Shown piece after piece: positions 16,256 to 25,513 of a stretch of 64,000 nt of DNA (position 1 is the stretch's first letter; every line of letters begins with the position of its first letter). Location of the stretch: NCBI GenBank assembly GCA_964354855.1, contig CAYHBO010000002.1:14266-78265 (forward strand), in the 5' to 3' direction. The translations under genes and the position numbers were made by a program. This DNA comes from CAYHBO01 sp964354855 (GTDB lineage Bacteria > Babelota > Babeliae > Babelales > RVW-14). Under the pieces are notes generated by a model. It saw only the letters and a program-made list of their open reading frames with translations. It did not search any database and was not told the origin of the DNA.

Positions 16256-17464
16256 CTATAGATTGAGTGCTATTTGTGCCGGGGTAGCAGGAGTTGCTGC
16301 TGGAGTTATGGGTGTGATGCGCACTTCTTGCTTTGCAGGAGCCCCGTAAAAAATATTTTTAATTGATTCAATGATGCCGGCGATGATGGTGACGATCATA
16401 TCATAGAACTGAGACAATAAAGATGGTTTTTTAGATGAATCTTTAATTTTTGGTTTTTTTTGTTCTGTAGTTTTTTGTTTTTTTGCAATCTCTTTAGCAT
16501 TATGTGCTTTGATGTCTGAGATTTTATGAGCACGATCTTTGATGATTAACCCTTTGGCTTCGAGTTCTTCGATGGAATCTTTTGTTTTCTTAACTTGGCT
16601 GTTAATGGTGGCGCTTACCGTATCGAAATCTTGCATAAGTGTTTGCGTCAAGTAAGTTTTAATGCTTTCAAGTTTGGCTAGAATTTCATTTTTAAGTTTA
16701 AAATATAAGTCGCGCGCTTTGTTGTGATCGACGACGTAGAGCATGGTTTTTTGCATTTCTCTTACTTTTGCATTGTCTTGATTGACGAGTTCAAGCTGTT
16801 CATCGACTTTGCTGAGGCGATCAAACAACGATTTATCGAGTTCTTCAATTGATTGTAAGTCGAGTTTGAGCTGTTCGAGTTTAACTTTGTATGATTTTAT
16901 TTTTTCATCAATGAGATCAATGCGTGTTTGCATATCACGCACTTTAAGTTCACCGGCTCTATTTTTAATGGTGAATTCATCGACGGAACGTTTACGTTGT
17001 TTTTCAAGATATCTATCAAGGCCTGCAAAAAGTTCCTCGATTTTTCCTCCCTCAAACCCGAACTTTTTAAAAAAGTCAGCGTGTTGATTTCCAATGCCAA
17101 TATATTTTTGTCTAAAAACTTGGCGAGATTCAGCGATATCTTTGGTAGTGGTGCTGATTTGTAAGATGGTTGCCTTAAGTTGATTATACCACTCGCTTTT
17201 TTTAATCCAGTTACCATACGAGCCAATGACCTCTTCTGGGTAATTGGTTGTATCGGGTCCAATAACAAGTACAGGTTCACCACTAGCAGCTGTTGTAGCA
17301 GTGGTTGCTGTGAGTGGTTGAAGAACTGTGACCGTTTGCGCAGGAGTAGCCTGGATTGGTTGAGAGATGTTAGGATCTTGTGCAGCTAAGCAGTGATTAT
17401 TGAAAAAGTGAATTATCAACATTACAAATAATACTATGGATAAACAGTCTTTGTTCTTTATCAC
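16256..17464 (-). CDS. Secreted or membrane-anchored coiled-coil protein
   Basis: 402 residues with a GTG start preceded by AAGG. Residues 6-28 are a hydrophobic signal (CLSIVLFVMLIIHFFNNHCLAA). A Thr/Ala/Pro linker follows, then a long heptad-rich region from about residue 130 to 320 (for example DLQSIEELDKSLFDRLSKVDEQL and NEILAKLESIKTYLTQTLMQ). Near the C-terminus FYDMIVTIIAGIIESIKNIFYG is an amphipathic or membrane segment, and the tail is Ala/Pro/Thr-rich. No enzymatic motif. The stop lies 13 bases from the aldo/keto reductase start, so the two are probably cotranscribed. Confidence 0.7.
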   Translation of the reverse strand: MIKNKDCLSIVLFVMLIIHFFNNHCLAAQDPNISQPIQATPAQTVTVLQPLTATTATTAASGEPVLVIGPDTTNYPEEVIGSYGNWIKKSEWYNQLKATILQISTTTKDIAESRQVFRQKYIGIGNQHADFFKKFGFEGGKIEELFAGLDRYLEKQRKRSVDEFTIKNRAGELKVRDMQTRIDLIDEKIKSYKVKLEQLKLDLQSIEELDKSLFDRLSKVDEQLELVNQDNAKVREMQKTMLYVVDHNKARDLYFKLKNEILAKLESIKTYLTQTLMQDFDTVSATINSQVKKTKDSIEELEAKGLIIKDRAHKISDIKAHNAKEIAKKQKTTEQKKPKIKDSSKKPSLLSQFYDMIVTIIAGIIESIKNIFYGAPAKQEVRITPITPAATPATPAQIALNL

Positions 17465-17483
17465 AAGCTTAGCCTTGGTAACG

Positions 17484-17948
17484 TTATAAGGTTTTTGCTA
17501 AATCCTTTAATTCTGCGAAAAGACTGCTTACGAGTTCTTCCGCTTCAGGTGAAGTATAACTCCATGCCACACCCTGGTCTACTTTAGTTAAAATTGAACG
17601 ATCGCTCTTGATATCAATGATATCAATACGAACAATATTCATAAGAGGATGAACCATTGAAGGAGCTCGAACAACACCTGCACGACCTAAAATACTGTAG
17701 GCGACGTTGCCTTCTTCTAAGAAACAAATCATGACACGTTTTTGCCAAACCATGTTATGGTAACCGGTATGTTCTTTGTGAATGCTGATTAAAAGGCTTT
17801 CTTCTCCTTTTGGATACAGGCATTGTACTGGGGTTGTATTAGGAATTCCTTTCTCAGAAAACGTAGCAAGAATAGCGACAGATTTTTCTTTTTTAAGTAA
17901 GGCAACAAGATCTTCGGGGAGTTTCACTCCAACATGCTTTGCGGTCAT
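17484..17948 (-). CDS. Pyridoxamine 5'-phosphate oxidase-like (FMN-binding split barrel) protein
   Basis: 154 residues with an AGGGA site. The fold is indicated by LLKKEKSVAILATFSEKGIPNTTPV, the typical first strands of PNPOx-like flavin reductase/oxidase proteins, followed by LLISIHKEHTGYHNMV and VAYSILGRAGVV. Such small proteins bind FMN or F420 and have varied roles; the true PNPOx C-terminal substrate residues are not visible, so a vitamin B6 role should not be assumed. The next gene downstream starts about 19 bases beyond its stop. Confidence 0.75.
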   Translation of the reverse strand: MTAKHVGVKLPEDLVALLKKEKSVAILATFSEKGIPNTTPVQCLYPKGEESLLISIHKEHTGYHNMVWQKRVMICFLEEGNVAYSILGRAGVVRAPSMVHPLMNIVRIDIIDIKSDRSILTKVDQGVAWSYTSPEAEELVSSLFAELKDLAKTL

Positions 17949-18006
17949 AATTCCCTAACAAAGTTAATATTACATAGGTACTATGCAATATTTTAAAATA
18001 AAAAAA

Positions 18007-19161
18007 TTACAACAATTTCAATAGAACTTCATTTTCTAAAATCATTCCTTTTGTTGTCAGAGACAACTTATTATCGTATTCATGTAAAAAATTTTGTGAT
18101 TTAAGTTTTTCAACGTTATCAAAAAATTTTTGTTTTTCTTCTTTGCTGAGCAGTTTGGTCATTTCTTCAGTAAGAAGTCCTTTTTTTTGTCGAAGACCCA
18201 ACATCCATAGTTCTATTTTTTTCTGTTCAGGAGTAAGAATTTCGTATGTTTCAAGTTGTTCAATTTCATTATTTTCGATTTTTTGTAAATAACGCGTTAA
18301 GTTTTTTTCGTTAGTAAAGCGACGTTGACCATCAAAAGAGCAAGCTCCGACACCGAATCCTTTATATAACTTATAGTCCCAATAACCCTTATTGTGAACA
18401 GATTCGTTGCCCGGTCGAGCAAAGTTTGATATTTCATACTGTTCAAAACCTGCTTCAAGTAATTGTTTTATGGTCCATTCGTATGCAGTTACAATAACAT
18501 CATCATCAGGAAGTATTATTTTTCCTGACGCTACTTTGAAGTAAAGTGGCGTTTTTTCATGTACGGTTAAAAAATAAATAGAAACATGTTTGAGTGGCCA
18601 TTGCAATGCTTGTTTAATAGTATTTTTCCAGGTGGCTTCACTTACCCCAGGAAGACCTATAATAAAGTCAAATGAGAAATTGTCAAAATATTTAGGAATA
18701 AGATGCGCTGCATTAAAAACATCCAAGGAGCGTTGTCGTCGGTTGAGTTTGAACAGGACTTCGTCATCGAGCACTTGTACGCCTATACTTAGTCTAGTAA
18801 TGCCATATGAGTCCCATGCATCAAGCTTTTCTTCAGTTATGTCGGCGGGATTGGCTTCCATACTTACTTCTTTGAGTTCACTTAAATTAAAACAGCTATG
18901 AAGGGTGTTGAATAATTCTTGGTAGGCATCGAGTGGGTAAAGACTTGGGGTTCCCCCACCAATAAAGATAGTGCTTATTTTTTTGTTGTTATGAGGAATG
19001 GTGGCTGCAAAGGTCTTGATTTCTTTGATAAGTGCCAGGTGATAACGATCTTGAAAGTCTCCATGTTGTTCAAAAGCGACAAAGTCGCAGTAGTGGCACT
19101 TTGTGGTACAAAAAGGCCAATGGATATAAAGCGAAAAGAGCGGCTGATCTTGGTAACTCAT
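18007..19161 (-). CDS. hemW: Radical SAM protein HemW (coproporphyrinogen III oxidase-like)
   Basis: 384 residues from the ATG at 19161, which places the conserved LYIHWPFC ten residues in; a TTG start at 19197 would overlap the upstream gene. The radical-SAM cluster motif C-x3-C-x2-C is Cys18/22/25 in FCTTKCHYCDF. STIFIGGGTPSLYP, SMEANPADI, RLSIGVQVLDDEVL and FDFIIGLPG follow in the order known for HemW, a haem-handling protein rather than a true HemN oxidase. The C-terminal HemN_C wing (ELWMLGLRQKKGL) is present. No haem biosynthesis genes lie nearby. Confidence 0.92.
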   Translation of the reverse strand: MSYQDQPLFSLYIHWPFCTTKCHYCDFVAFEQHGDFQDRYHLALIKEIKTFAATIPHNNKKISTIFIGGGTPSLYPLDAYQELFNTLHSCFNLSELKEVSMEANPADITEEKLDAWDSYGITRLSIGVQVLDDEVLFKLNRRQRSLDVFNAAHLIPKYFDNFSFDFIIGLPGVSEATWKNTIKQALQWPLKHVSIYFLTVHEKTPLYFKVASGKIILPDDDVIVTAYEWTIKQLLEAGFEQYEISNFARPGNESVHNKGYWDYKLYKGFGVGACSFDGQRRFTNEKNLTRYLQKIENNEIEQLETYEILTPEQKKIELWMLGLRQKKGLLTEEMTKLLSKEEKQKFFDNVEKLKSQNFLHEYDNKLSLTTKGMILENEVLLKLL

Positions 19162-19171
19162 AAAAAGGTGA

Positions 19172-19663
19172 TTATTCCGTTGGGATTGTTTGATCAATGA
19201 GTTTAAATGCCATTTTGAGATCTTCTTCGACTTGTGTTTTGAGTGCTACTTCATCGGCATATTTAACGAAACTTGAACTGAGAAAAAGTTTTTTAAGAGA
19301 TTCTAGAAGTGTTGTATTAAATTGGTTTTTTTGGAGGTATTTCATGAGTTCATCATCAGTTTTATCGATGATATTCCATCCAAAACGTTCTTGTAAATAA
19401 TGTTTTAGAATAGTACTTATTTCGAAGTAAATCTTTTTAAAATCATGTTTATTAATACAACGCTCAATATTAATTTTATGTAGTTGTTGTATGGCTATTT
19501 CCCAGGATGGCAAGACTCTTTTTTTGCGTGTCATGAAAAAATAAACAATAAGTAAAATTAAAGAAATGGCCCCAACTATCGTCAATATGCTAAACCAGGT
19601 TGTTTGCCAGAATGGTATTTCGTAAAAATCATAAATCTCATGAAAAACTTCGGGTTGATTCAT
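19172..19663 (-). CDS. DUF4381-like single-pass membrane protein
   Basis: 163 residues, AGGAGA upstream. One membrane helix (TWFSILTIVGAISLILLIVYFFM, residues 21-43) and a cytosolic helical domain with W..AIQQLHKI, FKKIYFEISTILKHYLQERFG and DDELMKYL, the pattern of DUF4381 proteins encoded in BatA/MoxR-type clusters. It sits one base downstream of the DUF58 gene. The usual MoxR AAA ATPase and von Willebrand A membrane proteins are not in this window. Role inferred: envelope-stress or metal-chelatase-like assembly complex. Confidence 0.7.
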   Translation of the reverse strand: MNQPEVFHEIYDFYEIPFWQTTWFSILTIVGAISLILLIVYFFMTRKKRVLPSWEIAIQQLHKINIERCINKHDFKKIYFEISTILKHYLQERFGWNIIDKTDDELMKYLQKNQFNTTLLESLKKLFLSSSFVKYADEVALKTQVEEDLKMAFKLIDQTIPTE

Positions 19664-19664
19664 A

Positions 19665-20552
19665 TTAAATCTGTCTCCTGGTTCTTAGATGAAAAAACGA
19701 GATAAGCGTATTAACAAAAGGTTTTCCTACGGGAAGATCAAGTAAGTCGACGGAATATTTATCAAATAATTTTTTTTGTTCGATGATGCGTTTTTTAAGA
19801 AATAAATTAAGAGGGTTTAATAATGTACGTGTTTTTCTGGTATCAATAAAAGAGACCATATCTGTTTCAGGATTTACTACTTCCAAAAGACCAATGTCTG
19901 GGAACGTTGATTCACAAGTATCAAGAAGTCTTACTCCGATAAAATCATACTCAACGCCGGCAATTTTGAGGAGCTTTTTGTAGGATTCATCAGCATCAAT
20001 CCAGTCAGAAAGCATGAAAATAACCGCATTGCGTTTTTTTAATTTAATTAAAAAACGTAATGCTTCATTAATGGAAGTTTTCTTTCCGGCAGGCTTGAAT
20101 GAAAAAATGGTGTCAATAATGGAGCCAACATGGGCTGATCCGCGACTAGGAGGAATCCATTTTTCAACTTGGTCACTAAAAAAAAGAACGCCAACTTTAT
20201 CTTTACAAACGTGTGCAATGTATGAAAGGGTTGCTGCTACTTGTGCAATAGTTGCTTGTCTTAATTCATACGTTGAAGAGTACAACGATGATGTCGAAAT
20301 ATCGATGGCAATAATAATGGTACGATCTCGCTCTTCAATAAATTGTTTTACCATGATTTTATCCATCTTAGCGGAACTATTCCAATCAATGAAACGAACG
20401 TCATCACCTTGTTGATATTCTCGGAGTTGATTAAATTCAAGTCCGGAGCCTTTGAATGCTGAAAGATAATCACCCGCAATACTGCTTTGCATAAGACGCT
20501 TTGTTTGTACTTGGATAAGTTTTATTTTACTTTGTACGACAGGGTCTAGCAT
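19665..20552 (-). CDS. DUF58 (vWA-like) protein
   Basis: 295 residues with AAAGGA upstream. GSGLEFNQLREYQQGDDVRF is followed by IDWNSSAKMDKIMVKQF and a MIDAS-like Asp-x-Ser (IIAIDISTSSLY), all hallmarks of DUF58, the soluble partner of MoxR ATPases. It is transcribed with the DUF4381-like gene immediately downstream and starts 15 bases after the stop of serS. Confidence 0.88.
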   Translation of the reverse strand: MLDPVVQSKIKLIQVQTKRLMQSSIAGDYLSAFKGSGLEFNQLREYQQGDDVRFIDWNSSAKMDKIMVKQFIEERDRTIIIAIDISTSSLYSSTYELRQATIAQVAATLSYIAHVCKDKVGVLFFSDQVEKWIPPSRGSAHVGSIIDTIFSFKPAGKKTSINEALRFLIKLKKRNAVIFMLSDWIDADESYKKLLKIAGVEYDFIGVRLLDTCESTFPDIGLLEVVNPETDMVSFIDTRKTRTLLNPLNLFLKKRIIEQKKLFDKYSVDLLDLPVGKPFVNTLISFFHLRTRRQI

Positions 20553-20567
20553 GTTACGGTTCCTTTC

Positions 20568-21809
20568 TTACCATAATTGGTCAATGATTTTTTGAAGAGC
20601 TGGCGGCAATATGATGCTTCCATCAGTTTGTTGATAATTTTCCATTAAGGCAACCATTAGGCGAGATAAAGCAAGTGATGAAGCATTTAAAGTGTGTACC
20701 AATGATGGCTTAGCATCTGTTGTTTTTCTATAACGAATACTGGCGCGTCGCGCTTGGAAATCGGTGCAGTTACTGCAAGATGACACTTCATAGAAGCTGT
20801 TTTGTCCTGGCAACCATACTTCGATATCGTAAGTGCGTGCAGAACTGAATGAACAATCTTGTGTTGCTAAAAGGCTTACTCGATAGTGAAGCCCTAACAT
20901 TTGTAAGATTCCTTCGGCGCATGAAACCATACGATCAAGTTCTTCTGATGATTTTTCAGGTTCAGTAATGGCATAAAGCTCAACTTTTTCAAATTGATGG
21001 ATTCTTATAAGTCCGCGTTCTGTTGCACCATAACCACCAGCTTCACGACGGAAACAGCTTGTCCACGCGCACATGCGTTTGGGGAGTTGATCAGCGTTAA
21101 AAATCGTGTCTGCGTAAATATTGGTAAGGCTTACTTCAGCGGTAGGAATTAAGCAGAGATCCTCACCGGTAACGGTGTAAAAATCACCGGCGAATTTAGG
21201 AAGATTTCCTGAATTATAGAGTGATTTTTCACGTGCGAGTACAGGAGGAAGTACCGGTTTATAGCCATTATTAGCATTATTCTTGAGCATTAATTGAGTG
21301 AGTGCGTACAAGACTTTGGTGCCCATTTCGTTATAGAAAACGAACTGAGATCCGGTAATTCTGGTTGCAATATCTAAATCAAACCATTGCGCTGTCTCAT
21401 TAAGTTCTAGATGATGCTTTGGTGTGAAGGCAAAATCTGGTTTTGATCCAACTGATTTAACGACTTTATTTGCTTCTTTGCCGCCAACGGGAAGGTCTTC
21501 CTGGATGATATTTGGGCAAGATAGCCAGAGCGCGTTGAGCGTTTGTTCTAAGGTGATAAGTTTTTTTTCAAGATCTTTAAGCGAAGTACTTAAGACGTTT
21601 GCTTGTTCACGGTTTTCAGGAGTTGCTCCACGTGCGCCAAGGGCTGCAAGGTCATTTTTTTCTTTGCGAATTTTTTCAACTTCTATGCGTACGGATCGGC
21701 ATTCTTGGTCTAGTGTAACTAAGCTATCAACGTTGAATGTTGGTTCTTTTTTAAGGATGAGGAATTTTGTCTTCTCAAAATCATTTCGTAAAAGATGTAA
21801 ATCAATCAC
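20568..21809 (-). CDS. serS: Serine--tRNA ligase
   Basis: 413 residues with a GTG start. The N-terminal coiled-coil arm that grips the tRNA-Ser variable arm is at residues 30-105. Class II motif 2 is seen in SCFRREAGGYGATERGLIRIHQFEKVE, and FYEVSSCSNCTDFQARRASI and motif 3 (ALSRLMVALMENYQ) follow. Charges tRNA-Ser with serine. The start codon overlaps the stop of the upstream hypothetical gene by four bases (GTGA), implying translational coupling. Confidence 0.97.
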   Translation of the reverse strand: MIDLHLLRNDFEKTKFLILKKEPTFNVDSLVTLDQECRSVRIEVEKIRKEKNDLAALGARGATPENREQANVLSTSLKDLEKKLITLEQTLNALWLSCPNIIQEDLPVGGKEANKVVKSVGSKPDFAFTPKHHLELNETAQWFDLDIATRITGSQFVFYNEMGTKVLYALTQLMLKNNANNGYKPVLPPVLAREKSLYNSGNLPKFAGDFYTVTGEDLCLIPTAEVSLTNIYADTIFNADQLPKRMCAWTSCFRREAGGYGATERGLIRIHQFEKVELYAITEPEKSSEELDRMVSCAEGILQMLGLHYRVSLLATQDCSFSSARTYDIEVWLPGQNSFYEVSSCSNCTDFQARRASIRYRKTTDAKPSLVHTLNASSLALSRLMVALMENYQQTDGSIILPPALQKIIDQLW

Positions 21810-22564
21810 GATTTTTGTTCTCCATTCGTAGCCATTTCGAAGTAAGAAATTTGTTTCATTTGCGCATTGAGTCCAAAGCTATAACGTGAGTAACTTACGT
21901 TGATATCGCGGCGAACATTTTTGATATAGCGCCTTGTACCTTTAACTTTATTTTTAAGAATTTCAAATGGATCATGAGGATAAGCAGCGGTAGGGGCGTG
22001 TGTGATGTAAACCTTTTTACATTGTATCATCATTGCTACAAGCTCAACTTCTTCACGAACCTCTTTGATTAGTTCTCCGATGAGTGTTATGTAACGGTTA
22101 ATGCTTTCTTCGTTGGTATCAAAAACGTCTTGGTTAACGGTTATTTTATTGACCGCCTTAAGAGCATCAAGTTTTTCTTTTAATGAAATATTTACGTCAA
22201 TGAGTCCATTGCGCTTATGTTCTATTTCTGTATAAAGGTCTAAAATTTCTGAGAACGCTTCATACAAATCAGCAGTGATGCTTGGATTGTTGTCGATTAA
22301 AGAAGGCATGCCTTCTAAGTCAGCACGTAATTTTTTTGCTTCTTCGTGGTCATTATTATTTAAAATGTGTGTAAGCAATTCGTCGCTTACGATGCGAAGA
22401 TTGCCATTGTCTTGTTTGTCCGGTGCTGTTGTATAGTTAAGAACTAATGACAACGCTCGTTCCGGTTGAGGAGTTGTAGGCATAACATCTGTATCGAGTA
22501 TTTCATTGGAAGTATTTTTTGGTTCATGCAACATAATTGGTCTCACTAAAATCGAATCATTCAT
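21806..22564 (-). CDS. Hypothetical helical protein upstream of serS
   Basis: 252 residues, no signal peptide. The N-terminal 70 residues are polar and probably disordered; the rest is predominantly helical with heptad-like stretches (LYTEIEHKRNGLIDVNISLK, ITLIGELIKEVREEVELVAM). A basic segment (NKVKGTRRYIKNVRRDINV) lies near the C-terminus. It overlaps the serS start by four bases, so they share a transcript. I recognise no family. Confidence 0.6.
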   Translation of the reverse strand: MNDSILVRPIMLHEPKNTSNEILDTDVMPTTPQPERALSLVLNYTTAPDKQDNGNLRIVSDELLTHILNNNDHEEAKKLRADLEGMPSLIDNNPSITADLYEAFSEILDLYTEIEHKRNGLIDVNISLKEKLDALKAVNKITVNQDVFDTNEESINRYITLIGELIKEVREEVELVAMMIQCKKVYITHAPTAAYPHDPFEILKNKVKGTRRYIKNVRRDINVSYSRYSFGLNAQMKQISYFEMATNGEQKS

Positions 22565-23194
22565 AGGGGATTTTTCCTGTCTCCAACGTTACCAAAAAAG
22601 AACTTTAAAATCGAGGATTTTAGTGTACTTTTTTTTTAAACAATTTTTTTATGAATGAATTTTTTTATTTTCTTGAAATTGACATTATCAATCTTCATGA
22701 TAAGAAAAAAATAAAATTTTACCAATAATCAATAAACCATAGTGATTTAGATGATTATTTTTTATATAGTCCAAGCTTTTTAACTGTTTTATCAGGTGAT
22801 TGTGGTGTTGGTAATAAAGAAAAATACAATCATTCTTATTTGTAATTATACAAATAACCATAAATTGTTAAATAATGCCATTAAACTCTGTCGTTTATTG
22901 TGTTATTGGTTAAGTTGCCAACAACATTGTTAGTAACTTGTCATAGAGGTATAAAAATGTTCTTCTGGTAGATGCAAAGAGCAGATTGTCTTACTTTAAT
23001 ACAGTCTTAAAACGCTCTTTGAGGAGGGCGTTTATAGGATGTGACATAACATTAAAAAAGCGAAGCAGTTTGATTAGGGGTTAAAATATAAAAAAAGTTG
23101 CTCAATGAATAATGCTGAAATACTCTATGTTTTTAACTATATTCTTGTTTTGTGGTGTATGTTTTATTTTAAGCCGGTTTGAAAAGATTCTTAT
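22565..23194. other. Long AT-rich divergent spacer with one hairpin
   Basis: 630 bases between the leftward hypothetical and murE. No credible ORF. A hairpin AAACGCTC/GGGCGTTT (23010-23017 with 23026-23033) is present without a T tract, so it may be a regulatory structure rather than a terminator. The region could hold promoters for both flanking genes and possibly a small RNA; nothing else is recognisable. Confidence 0.4.
23115..23143 (+). promoter_or_regulatory. Possible promoter for murE
   Basis: CTGAAA (23115-23120), 17 bases, TATATT (23138-23143), about 52 bases before the ATG. Confidence 0.4.
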
Positions 23195-24622
23195 ATGTTA
23201 TTATCCTTAAAGTTTCCTGTTACCTCACATACTGATCATGTCGGGGAAGGTTCCACTTTTGTTGCGATTTCAGGATTGCAAATCGATGGTGTTTTATTTA
23301 TTGAAAAAGCACTTGCAAAAGGAGCTAAAACAATTGTTGTCGATCAAGATTTGGATGATGTGCTCGTACAAAAAATTATCGATGCTGGAGCTCAGTTCAT
23401 CAAGGTTTTTGATGCTCGGCAAGCGCTTGCAGAGCTTTCATTCAAGGCATTAGAAAACCCTGAGCGGCAGTTGAAAATTATTGGGGTGACTGGTACCAAA
23501 GGGAAAACTACGACCACTTTTCTTATTGAACATATATTGCGAACTTCTGGGTATAAAACGGCACTTGTTGGCGGGGTAAAGAATAAAATTCTTGATCAAG
23601 AAGAAGCGAGTGTTTTGACAACACCATCAAGTGATTATCTTGCTATGTTTTTTTCAGAATGTGTTAAGCAGGGTGTTCAGTGCGTTATTATGGAAGTTTC
23701 TTCTCATGCCATTAGTCAGTATCGCGTTGATGGGATTGATTTTGATCTCATTGCTTTTACTAATTTGGGAACGGACCATCTTGATTATCACAAGACACAA
23801 GAAGACTATTTTGAAATCAAAGCCCATTTGTTCAGTCACATTAAACCGGGTGGTGCTATCGTGATTAACGGTGATGATGCATGGGCATCGAAAATGCTTG
23901 ATCGAGCGCGAGAAATGGGTACGCAACATAAGCTTTGTGTTATTGGGCAAAAGCCGCGCAAAGCGATTACTGATCTATTCTCTATTAAAAATAACTCGGT
24001 TGTTGGGCTTGATCTTATCGTGAACTCTAATTTTGAATTTTCTTCGCCAACGCTGTTTGGTGAATTTAATGCTTACAATTTGATCATGGCCACGGTTGCG
24101 ACTCGAGAATTGGGGGTTTCTATAGATATTATCAAAACAGCGATTATTACGTTTTCAGGGGTTCCTGGTCGATTAAATCACTATACGCTTAAAAATGGGG
24201 CACAGGCATTTGTTGATTTTGCTCATAATCCATCATCTATGGAATCGGTATTAAAAGCATTGCGTGCGATTAGTAAACATTTGATTGTAGTTTTTGGTTG
24301 TGGTGGGAATCGTGATAAAATAAAGCGTCCGGTAATGGGAGCGCTTGCGGTAAAGTATGCTGATCAGGTTATTGTGACCGATGATAACCCACGGTTTGAG
24401 GATCGTCAGGCGATTATCAATGATATTCTTGCGGGAATTGATCAAAAAGATATGGCTAAGGTTATCTGTGAACCCGATCGCCGCACTGCTATTGGAATAG
24501 CTGCATGGCAATCAGGTCCTGAAGTGGTTATTGCGTTGTTAGGTAAAGGTCATGAGACCTATTATCTGATCAATGGTGAGAAAAATCACTTTGATGATAT
24601 GGAAGAGATCAGAAAGTTTTAG
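23195..24622 (+). CDS. murE: UDP-N-acetylmuramoyl-tripeptide synthetase MurE (meso-DAP type)
   Basis: 475 residues. Adds the third amino acid to UDP-MurNAc-L-Ala-D-Glu in peptidoglycan synthesis. The P-loop GTKGKTTT is at 100-107. FTNLGTDHLDYHKTQEDYF carries the family His/carbamylated-Lys region, and FVDFAHNPSSME marks the C-terminal ligase domain. At about 397-400 the specificity motif reads DNPR, which in characterised enzymes binds meso-diaminopimelate rather than lysine. The gene has no strong Shine-Dalgarno and stands alone, converging on a secreted HAD gene. Confidence 0.96.
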   Translation: MLLSLKFPVTSHTDHVGEGSTFVAISGLQIDGVLFIEKALAKGAKTIVVDQDLDDVLVQKIIDAGAQFIKVFDARQALAELSFKALENPERQLKIIGVTGTKGKTTTTFLIEHILRTSGYKTALVGGVKNKILDQEEASVLTTPSSDYLAMFFSECVKQGVQCVIMEVSSHAISQYRVDGIDFDLIAFTNLGTDHLDYHKTQEDYFEIKAHLFSHIKPGGAIVINGDDAWASKMLDRAREMGTQHKLCVIGQKPRKAITDLFSIKNNSVVGLDLIVNSNFEFSSPTLFGEFNAYNLIMATVATRELGVSIDIIKTAIITFSGVPGRLNHYTLKNGAQAFVDFAHNPSSMESVLKALRAISKHLIVVFGCGGNRDKIKRPVMGALAVKYADQVIVTDDNPRFEDRQAIINDILAGIDQKDMAKVICEPDRRTAIGIAAWQSGPEVVIALLGKGHETYYLINGEKNHFDDMEEIRKF

Positions 24623-24676
24623 TTAACGATCGTCTTTCTACTCGATTAAAGATGGCTTCTATTCGGGCGAACGGCT

Positions 24677-25486
24677 TTAGTACAAGTAGTTGGGGAGTTT
24701 TATGGTGATCTCGCCGGTGTGTTGTCCCGCAAAGTCACTCTCACTGTCACCAATGCATCCTATGATGTCATAGTTAGGTGTTAATGAGGCACGGATAGAT
24801 TCTTTCCATACCCCAACCGGGATCTTTTTGATGTAAACTTCCATAGGGGTTAGGAATAGACCATCTATATCATCAACTTCAAACCCTTGTTCTTGTAGGT
24901 TTTCTCGGGTGGCTTGTATAATTTTTTCAGGCCCTCTACGAGAACTAATAAAAATGAGTTTATAACCCATGGTTCGAAGCTGCTTGCAAAAATTAATCAT
25001 AGGTTTAATAGCGGTGCATTTTTTGTCTAAGCGAAACACAAAGCTTTCATCGCCGCCTTTTGCTGATGAAAAATTGGTTTGAACAAAAAGATCCATGTTT
25101 GAAAGCACTGTTTCATCTATATCAAAAATAAACGTAGGCTTTTTAATATTTAAAGACTTCTTAATTTCTTTTGATAAAACGGGAAGCATTTTAGAACAGG
25201 CTTCTTCGAATAAAAGCTCATAGGCCGTCATAGTGCCGTTCATAGGTTTTGTTTGAAAGGTGATGATATCTTTTTTGGCTTGCTCAAGGGCTTCTTTATT
25301 TGTGGCAAATTTTATTTTTGCTTCTGGGTATGCGAGGGGAGCTTGAGTGTTTTTATCGGGAAATATATAGTGTTGTTTTGTATGTTTGGTGTTGATGGTT
25401 CTTAAAATAGTATTTCTTGTAGTGGTGCTTTGAAATGAGCAAATTATGATTAAGAATGCTAATGCTGAGAGGTTTATTTTGTTCAT
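24677..25486 (-). CDS. Secreted HAD acid phosphatase (class B/plant VSP type), copy 1
   Basis: 269 residues from the ATG at 25486, which has GGAG just upstream; the TTG at 25498 is part of that site. Residues 1-24 are a signal peptide (INLSALAFLIIICSFQST). The nucleophile motif is FDIDETVLSN (DxDxT), followed by motif II in FISSRRGPEK and motif III/IV in IGCIGDSESDF. This is the HAD subfamily IIIB acid phosphatase fold, which removes phosphate from a range of monoesters outside the cytosol. It is the downstream member of a tandem pair with the gene at 25514-26437. Confidence 0.85.
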   Translation of the reverse strand: MNKINLSALAFLIIICSFQSTTTRNTILRTINTKHTKQHYIFPDKNTQAPLAYPEAKIKFATNKEALEQAKKDIITFQTKPMNGTMTAYELLFEEACSKMLPVLSKEIKKSLNIKKPTFIFDIDETVLSNMDLFVQTNFSSAKGGDESFVFRLDKKCTAIKPMINFCKQLRTMGYKLIFISSRRGPEKIIQATRENLQEQGFEVDDIDGLFLTPMEVYIKKIPVGVWKESIRASLTPNYDIIGCIGDSESDFAGQHTGEITIKLPNYLY

Positions 25487-25513
25487 GTTATTCTCCAATA
25501 CTTTTATGTGATC

